Shown one piece after another: positions 6,293 to 10,236 of a DNA stretch of 10,236 nucleotides. The number at the start of each line of letters is the position of its first letter. Position 1 is the first letter of the stretch. Both the position numbers and the translations under genes were made by a program. The notes under the pieces are model-generated. The model was given only the letters and a program-made list of their open reading frames with translations. It was not told the DNA's origin and searched no databases. This DNA comes from Flavobacteriaceae bacterium (GTDB lineage: Bacteria > Bacteroidota > Bacteroidia > Flavobacteriales > Flavobacteriaceae), in NCBI GenBank assembly GCA_002700405.1, contig PACY01000051.1, positions 3,217 to 13,452 of the forward strand. Direction: 5' to 3'.

Positions 6293-6679
6293 ATGTCAGA
6301 CAGAATTAAATATGAAATGGAATTTCCAATAAAAGTTTCTCAAAGACTTTTATTCCAGTATCTTTCAACTCCTTCGGGTCTTTCAGAATGGTTTGCTGAC
6401 AATGTAAATTCAAGAGGAGAAAAATTTATTTTTATTTGGGATGATTCTGAGGAAGTAGCAAATTTAGTTTCGAAAAAAATGCCAGAAAAAATTAAGTTCC
6501 AATGGGATGAAGATAAGGATACGGATTATTTTTTTGAATTAAGAATTCAATTTGATGAAATTACAAAAGACGTTTCATTAATCGTTACAGATTTTGCTGA
6601 CGAAGATGAAGTGGAAGAATCAAAAATGTTATGGACAAATCAGATCGCTGATTTAAAAAAAGTATTAGGTTCTTCGTAG
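6293..6679 (+). CDS. START-like domain protein (AHSA1-related fold)
   Basis: A small acidic cytoplasmic protein of 128 residues resembling the START-like family (PF19569-type) that is widespread in Bacteroidota. The sequence begins MSDRIKYEMEFPI, then carries the STPSGLSEWFADNV segment (about residues 26-39) typical of the Bet v1/Aha1 helix-grip fold, a central VSKKMPEKIKFQWDED strand region, and an acidic stretch FADEDEVEE followed by a C-terminal helix (KMLWTNQIADLKKVLG). Such folds often hold a hydrophobic ligand, but no ligand is known to me. An in-frame ATG at 6287 would add Met-Val; I prefer 6293 because the orthologues I recall start MSD. No clear -7 box is visible upstream. It converges on yqgE with only 3 nt between stop codons. 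Confidence 0.85.
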   Translation: MSDRIKYEMEFPIKVSQRLLFQYLSTPSGLSEWFADNVNSRGEKFIFIWDDSEEVANLVSKKMPEKIKFQWDEDKDTDYFFELRIQFDEITKDVSLIVTDFADEDEVEESKMLWTNQIADLKKVLGSS

Positions 6680-6682
6680 TTT

Positions 6683-7261
6683 TTAATTATGATTAGGATT
6701 TTCAGGTGCATTAGACCATATTATATAATCATCTCCTAATTTTTTTATCTCTTCTTTCCAAAACTCATTTGACTTTGAGCCTAAAATCTTGTGCATAAAT
6801 CTATTATTGGTAATAATCCATGATTTCTGTTTAATCTCATTATTTATCTGTGAGAGAGTCCATCCTGAATATCCAGAGAAAAACCTAATATTATTAGTGT
6901 TTGCTTTATTATTTTTTATAACATTTTTTACATCTGAAAACTCTCCACCCCAAAATAAGTTATTAGATATTTTAATTGAATTTGATATTAAATCAGGAAT
7001 GTTATGGATATAATATAAATTGTCTTTATTTACTGGACCACCATTATGTATTATAAAATCTTTACCATTTCCTGAAATGATATCTTGAAAATTATGCTCA
7101 AGTGGTTTATTCATAATAAAACCTACTATTTCTTTTTCTTCATTACATTCGGTAATTAATATAATAGCTCGATTGAAATAGGGGTCATTAATTATGCTAG
7201 GGTCAGCTAATAATAAACATCCTTTAGAAATCTCTTCTAATCTTATTAAATCATCTTGCAT
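6683..7261 (-). CDS. yqgE: YqgE/AlgH family protein (DUF179)
   Basis: A 192-residue soluble protein, slightly longer than the usual 185 or so. Family motifs are visible in order: GCLLLADPSIINDPYFNRA (about 14-32), VGFIMNKPL (46-54), GGPV (74-77) and FFSGYSGW (127-134), followed by the QINNEI and SWI elements. The family's name comes from an early proposal linking AlgH to alginate control in Pseudomonas; the molecular function remains unclear, and no alginate genes are near here. The ATG overlaps the end of fmt by 16 nt, so it is the last gene of an ATPase-fmt-yqgE operon and probably translationally coupled. The convergent START-like gene ends 3 nt from its stop codon, with no room for a dedicated terminator. 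Confidence 0.92.
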   Translation of the reverse strand: MQDDLIRLEEISKGCLLLADPSIINDPYFNRAIILITECNEEKEIVGFIMNKPLEHNFQDIISGNGKDFIIHNGGPVNKDNLYYIHNIPDLISNSIKISNNLFWGGEFSDVKNVIKNNKANTNNIRFFSGYSGWTLSQINNEIKQKSWIITNNRFMHKILGSKSNEFWKEEIKKLGDDYIIWSNAPENPNHN

Positions 7262-8196
7262 TTTTCGTGAAAATTAAAGCCATTAATCAAAGATTTAATA
7301 TCTAATGTATTTTTTCCTTCAAACTTAATTAATGATGGGTATATATACCCATCAGAAGTAGCTATTTTAATATTATCTTTATTGACAATCACTTTCCCAA
7401 TAGTATAACTATGTTTTTCATTAGCATACTTAGATTTATAAATTATTAGATTAATTGTTTTTGTATGATTATCTAAAACACTTCTTGCTCCAGGATATGG
7501 GCTTAAACCTCTAATTTTATTATATATTTTTTCAGATGAATCCTCCCAATTTATTTTGCAGTTAGTTTTATTTAATTTCGGTGCACTATTGTTAGGCTTG
7601 TGGTCTAATTGATTTTGTGTTAAAACTCTTTTACTACTAAATATTTTGTCAATAGATTTAATTAATAAAGCACCACCTAATTCCATCAATTTATCATGAA
7701 TATCCCCAGCTGTTTCATTATTGTTTATTGCAATTTTTGACTGGTCAATTATTTCTCCTGTATCGATTTTGTTATTTATAAAAAATGTTGATACTCCAGT
7801 GTATTTTTCCCCATTAATAATAGACCAATTAATAGGTGCAGCTCCTCGATATTCAGGCAGTAAGGATGCATGAACATTAATAGTTCCATATTTTGGAATT
7901 TTCCATAAAATTTCAGGTAACATTCTAAATGCTACAACTACTATTAGATCAGGTTTATATGACTTTATTTTACTTATAAAATCGTTTTCTTTTAGATTGG
8001 TAGGTTGTAGAATAGTTATTTTATTTTCTTTAGCATATTTTTTTACAGGAGATTCTTTTAATTTTAAACCTCTTCCAGCAGGTTTATCAACCGATGTAAC
8101 TACGCATAATAAATTGTAATTATTGATAATATTTTTTATACATGGAATAGCAAATTCTGCAGTACCCATGAAAATGATTTTCTTTTCACTATTCAT
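7246..8196 (-). CDS. fmt: Methionyl-tRNA formyltransferase
   Basis: Fmt transfers a formyl group from 10-formyltetrahydrofolate to Met-tRNA(fMet), giving the initiator used in bacterial translation. It has 316 residues, the usual length. The N-terminal domain opens with IIFMGTAEFAIP. The catalytic set is present: Asn107 and His109 in INVHASLLPEYRGAAPI, and Asp145 in KIDTGEII. The C-terminal OB-like domain that contacts tRNA begins around INWEDSSEKIYNKIRGLSPYPGARS (216-239), with the GK-tLDIKSLINGF ending common in Bacteroidota. The ATG lies within the last bases of the upstream ATPase gene (8-nt overlap), and its own end overlaps yqgE by 16 nt, so it is the middle gene of a coupled operon. 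The tRNA-Met in this window is elongator type and is therefore not its substrate. Confidence 0.97.
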   Translation of the reverse strand: MNSEKKIIFMGTAEFAIPCIKNIINNYNLLCVVTSVDKPAGRGLKLKESPVKKYAKENKITILQPTNLKENDFISKIKSYKPDLIVVVAFRMLPEILWKIPKYGTINVHASLLPEYRGAAPINWSIINGEKYTGVSTFFINNKIDTGEIIDQSKIAINNNETAGDIHDKLMELGGALLIKSIDKIFSSKRVLTQNQLDHKPNNSAPKLNKTNCKINWEDSSEKIYNKIRGLSPYPGARSVLDNHTKTINLIIYKSKYANEKHSYTIGKVIVNKDNIKIATSDGYIYPSLIKFEGKNTLDIKSLINGFNFHEKCKMI

Positions 8197-8737
8197 TTTG
8201 GTACTGTTTTAATTTATTAATAATAAAGTCAACTCTATTGTCAATAGTGTCTTTAGGTACAATAATTATTTTATACCCATAATCATTATATGTCTTTTTT
8301 ATATAACTATCTATAGATATTACCTGATCAAAAGATTCATATCTTACAACGTCAGAAGAGTATATGCTTTTCCATGGCTCTAATAAAAAGACAATGTCAT
8401 ATCTATATTGATTAATTGCTTTTATAAACTTATTTGATATCCTAGCTTTTTTGAAATTTAGATAAGCAAGAATATCAGGTATACCCCTATCAAAAAATAC
8501 ATGTTTGATATTGGATACACTAGAACTATTATATTGCTTAATACGGCCTTTTAGCAATTCTTCGCTAAATAGTATAGGGTCTGATAAGAAAAGTTGCTCA
8601 ATCCCTTTTTTTCTATATTTCAAAGTAATTTCTCTTGAAATCTCATTAAGACATTTAAAGTTATTTCCTTCTAATGCTTTAATCAAGGAACTTTTGCCTG
8701 TTCCAGGACCACCAGTTATTATAATTTTATCAGTCAT
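8189..8737 (-). CDS. AAA_28-type P-loop ATPase/kinase-like protein
   Basis: A 182-residue P-loop protein of the AAA_28 (PF13521, NadR/Ttd14-related) type. Walker A is GGPGTGKS (9-16), Lys15 being the expected phosphate-binding residue. NEISREI (about 31-37) follows. HVFFDRGIPDILAYL (79-93) resembles the Walker B/DRG element of nucleoside-kinase-like folds, and EPW with VVRYESFDQ (120-138) forms a likely lid carrying Arg132. The fold suggests a small-molecule kinase or nucleotide-binding switch; the substrate is unknown to me. It is the first gene of an operon with fmt and yqgE, overlapping fmt by 8 nt. ATG 8737 places Walker A at the usual distance from the N terminus. I find no exact TAnnTTTG box for it in the 96-nt divergent gap shared with the DUF493 gene. 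Confidence 0.85.
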   Translation of the reverse strand: MTDKIIITGGPGTGKSSLIKALEGNNFKCLNEISREITLKYRKKGIEQLFLSDPILFSEELLKGRIKQYNSSSVSNIKHVFFDRGIPDILAYLNFKKARISNKFIKAINQYRYDIVFLLEPWKSIYSSDVVRYESFDQVISIDSYIKKTYNDYGYKIIIVPKDTIDNRVDFIINKLKQYQNE

Positions 8738-8800
8738 AAATTACAAGAATGAGCTATAAAAATCGTTAATAATGTTTAAATTAAAAAAATTAATAACTAC

Positions 8801-8808
8801 TATATTTG
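8801..8808 (+). promoter_or_regulatory. Candidate -7 element for the DUF493 gene
   Basis: TATATTTG matches TAnnTTTG exactly and lies 25 nt before the ATG at 8834, giving a predicted leader of about 20 nt. No TTG sits 20 nt upstream (the region reads TGTTTAAA), so the -33 element is weak. Same box sequence as the tRNA-Met promoter. Confidence 0.5.
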
Positions 8809-8833
8809 TTGTTAGAATAATTATACAATATAA

Positions 8834-9121
8834 ATGGAGGATATAAATAAAATTTTTTATAATAATTTAAATCAGTTGTTAGAGCAAACTTCCCAGTGGC
8901 CTTGTGAATATTTATTTAAGTTTATTGTTAAGTCTGATGAAAAGAAAATTAAAATTATTGAATCCATTTTTGATAATACTGGAGCAATAATTAAAAAAAA
9001 ACATTCCAGTAATAATAACTACACTAGTATTTCAGTCAATGTAATAATGAATCAATCCATGGATGTTATTGAAAAATACAAAGAAGTTTCTAATAAAGTT
9101 AAGGACGCAATTTTATTATAA
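8834..9121 (+). CDS. DUF493 family protein (YbeD-like)
   Basis: A 95-residue cytoplasmic protein of the DUF493/YbeD family (PF04359), small ACT-like alpha/beta domains of unclear function. The family features are QWPCEYLFKFIVKSDE (about 21-36), the IFDNTGA strand-turn (45-51), a KKHSSNNNYTSISVNV strand (54-69) and a closing VIEKYKEVSNKV helix (77-88). The length is typical. ATG 8834 is the natural start; no Shine-Dalgarno motif precedes it. A candidate -7 box is upstream. The gene is divergent from the ATPase-fmt-yqgE operon, and the DUF4290 gene follows after 82 nt on the same strand. Confidence 0.88.
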   Translation: MEDINKIFYNNLNQLLEQTSQWPCEYLFKFIVKSDEKKIKIIESIFDNTGAIIKKKHSSNNNYTSISVNVIMNQSMDVIEKYKEVSNKVKDAILL

Positions 9122-9203
9122 CATATAACCTGTTATTATATATTTTTTGTATTTTGCCGACTTAAGTGAATCTTCACTAATTATTTAATTTAAATTTTTT
9201 GTT

Positions 9204-9836
9204 TTGATAGATAAATTAGAATACAATACGAGTCGTGAGGAATTAATTATCCCTGAGTATGGAAGACATATACAAAAGATGATTAATTATGCATCATCAA
9301 GAGAATCCAAAGAGGATAGGAATAAATTAGCGAATGCTATAATATCAATCATGGGGAATCTACAACCTCATCTTAGGGATGTCCCCGATTTTCAACATAA
9401 ACTATGGGATCAGTTATTTATTATGTCTGATTTTAAATTAGATGCTGATTCACCATTTGAAAAACCTTCTAGAGAAGTTTTAGAGGCAAAACCTGACCCT
9501 TTATCATATCCTCAGAATTTTCCTAAGTATAGGTTTTACGGAAATAATATTAAGATTATGATTGATGAGGCTATTAAATGGGAAGAAGGAGATATGAAAG
9601 AAGGTTTAATATTTACAATTGCAAATCATATGAAAAAGTGTTTTTTAAATTGGAATAAGGATAGCGTTACCGATTCAGTTATTTTTGATCATTTATTTGA
9701 GCTTTCAGATGGAAATATTGATATTAGAAAAACAGAAGAGACTCTGCTAGATTCATCTCTATTATTACGACCTAAAAAGAAATATAATAACAAAAGGCCT
9801 ATTAGAAAAAACAATAGACCTAGAAAGAGGTACTAA
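9204..9836 (+). CDS. DUF4290 domain protein with basic C-terminal tail
   Basis: A 210-residue protein of the DUF4290 family (PF14123), known to me only from Bacteroidota and without an assigned function. The conserved body includes LIIPEYGRHIQKMI (14-27), MGNLQPHLRDVPDFQHKLWD (50-69), FPKYRFYGNNIKIMIDEAI (106-124) and FTIANHMKKCFLNWNKD (137-153). It looks soluble and mostly helical, with no signal peptide or membrane segment. The last 22 residues are extremely basic (12 Lys/Arg with many Asn), like a nucleic-acid-binding tail. Translation must begin at TTG 9204: an in-frame TAA lies six codons upstream and the family N terminus (MIDKLEYNT) begins there. murA starts 13 nt downstream, so the two are probably co-transcribed, an arrangement I recall from other flavobacteria. 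Confidence 0.9.
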   Translation: MIDKLEYNTSREELIIPEYGRHIQKMINYASSRESKEDRNKLANAIISIMGNLQPHLRDVPDFQHKLWDQLFIMSDFKLDADSPFEKPSREVLEAKPDPLSYPQNFPKYRFYGNNIKIMIDEAIKWEEGDMKEGLIFTIANHMKKCFLNWNKDSVTDSVIFDHLFELSDGNIDIRKTEETLLDSSLLLRPKKKYNNKRPIRKNNRPRKRY

Positions 9837-9849
9837 AAATTTATAATAC

Positions 9850-10236
9850 ATGGAAACTTTTAAAATCAAAGGTGGTTTTGAGTTAAAAGGTGAAATTACT
9901 CCTCAAGGGGCAAAGAATGAAGCTCTTCAAGTAATTTGTGCTACAATTCTTACAGATAAAATAGTTACAATTCACAATATTCCAGATATTATAGATGTAA
10001 AACGATTAATTGATCTTCTATCTAAACTTGGTGTAAATATTAAGAAAATAAATACCAATTCTTATTCATTTCAGTCAGATAAATTAAATCTAGATTATTT
10101 AGAATCTGAAGAATTTAAAAAGGATGGTAAAAGCTTGAGAGGATCAATAATGATTGTAGGTCCACTTTTATCAAGATTTGGAAAAGGCTATATTCCTAAA
10201 CCTGGTGGTGATAAAATTGGAAGAAGAAGGTTGGAC
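9850..10236 (+). CDS. murA: UDP-N-acetylglucosamine 1-carboxyvinyltransferase (MurA), 3'-truncated by window edge
   Basis: MurA catalyses the first committed step of peptidoglycan synthesis, transferring enolpyruvate from phosphoenolpyruvate to UDP-GlcNAc in the cytoplasm. The first 129 codons are visible out of roughly 420-435. ITPQGAKNEAL (16-26) contains Lys22 and Asn23, the substrate-binding pair. NIPDIIDV and SLRGSIMIVGPLLSRFGKG follow, then PKPGGDKIGRRRLD at the right edge. In that active-site loop Asp121 occupies the place of the fosfomycin-reactive Cys115 of E. coli MurA, as in other naturally fosfomycin-insensitive enzymes. ATG 9850 lies 13 nt after the DUF4290 stop, with no separate promoter seen, so read-through from the upstream gene is likely. 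Confidence 0.95.
   Translation, partial: METFKIKGGFELKGEITPQGAKNEALQVICATILTDKIVTIHNIPDIIDVKRLIDLLSKLGVNIKKINTNSYSFQSDKLNLDYLESEEFKKDGKSLRGSIMIVGPLLSRFGKGYIPKPGGDKIGRRRLD

Noticed and set aside
8505..8759. Plus-strand open frame opposite the AAA_28 gene
   Set aside because: It is a mirror of the ATPase gene with no family resemblance.
9165..9178. Inverted repeat AGTGAA-TC-TTCACT as a terminator after the DUF493 gene
   Set aside because: Six base pairs with a 2-nt loop and no T tract; too weak to call.
1..10236. CRISPR array, insertion sequence, toxin-antitoxin pair or phage genes
   Set aside because: No spaced repeats, transposase or phage-like proteins were found; all substantial coding regions are assigned.

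Overview
The window is a dense, strongly A+T-rich stretch of ordinary chromosome from a member of the Bacteroidota, most likely a marine-type Flavobacteriia with a compact genome. Four things point there. Promoter-like sites match the Bacteroidota pattern (TTG, about 20 nt, TAnnTTTG). Start codons lack clear Shine-Dalgarno sequences. DUF4290 and the START-like (PF19569-type) protein are families typical of the phylum. The protein sequences resemble flavobacterial orthologues from memory. No species can be named from the sequence alone.

Layout, left to right. The 3' two-thirds or so of priA (replication restart helicase) runs in from the left edge and converges on a LytTR-type regulator gene, the two stop codons overlapping. 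Divergent from the regulator, a well-formed promoter drives rpsF-rpsR-rplI (ribosomal proteins S6, S18, L9), closed by a strong hairpin terminator. hisS (histidyl-tRNA synthetase) follows, with a possible leaderless start, and is coupled by a 1-nt overlap to a lipoprotein of the YHYH family. On the minus strand lies an elongator-type tRNA-Met(CAT) with its own recognisable promoter and terminator. Next is a plus-strand START-like protein gene. It converges on a minus-strand three-gene operon with overlapping ends: AAA_28-type ATPase, fmt (methionyl-tRNA formyltransferase), yqgE (AlgH/DUF179). Divergent from that operon are a DUF493 protein, a DUF4290 protein and the first 129 codons of murA (peptidoglycan synthesis), cut by the right edge.

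Functionally this is housekeeping: replication restart, ribosome assembly, tRNA charging, translation initiation and cell-wall synthesis, plus conserved proteins of unknown role. I see no mobile element, CRISPR array, toxin-antitoxin pair or phage gene, and no clearly novel multi-gene system.

The best leads are: a LytTR regulator whose receiver domain has lost the phosphoacceptor aspartate and other active-site residues; a YHYH lipoprotein with eight further cysteines, translationally coupled to hisS; a MurA with Asp in place of the fosfomycin-target Cys; promoter elements with matching 20-nt spacing; and a tRNA terminator that pairs fully only on one strand.
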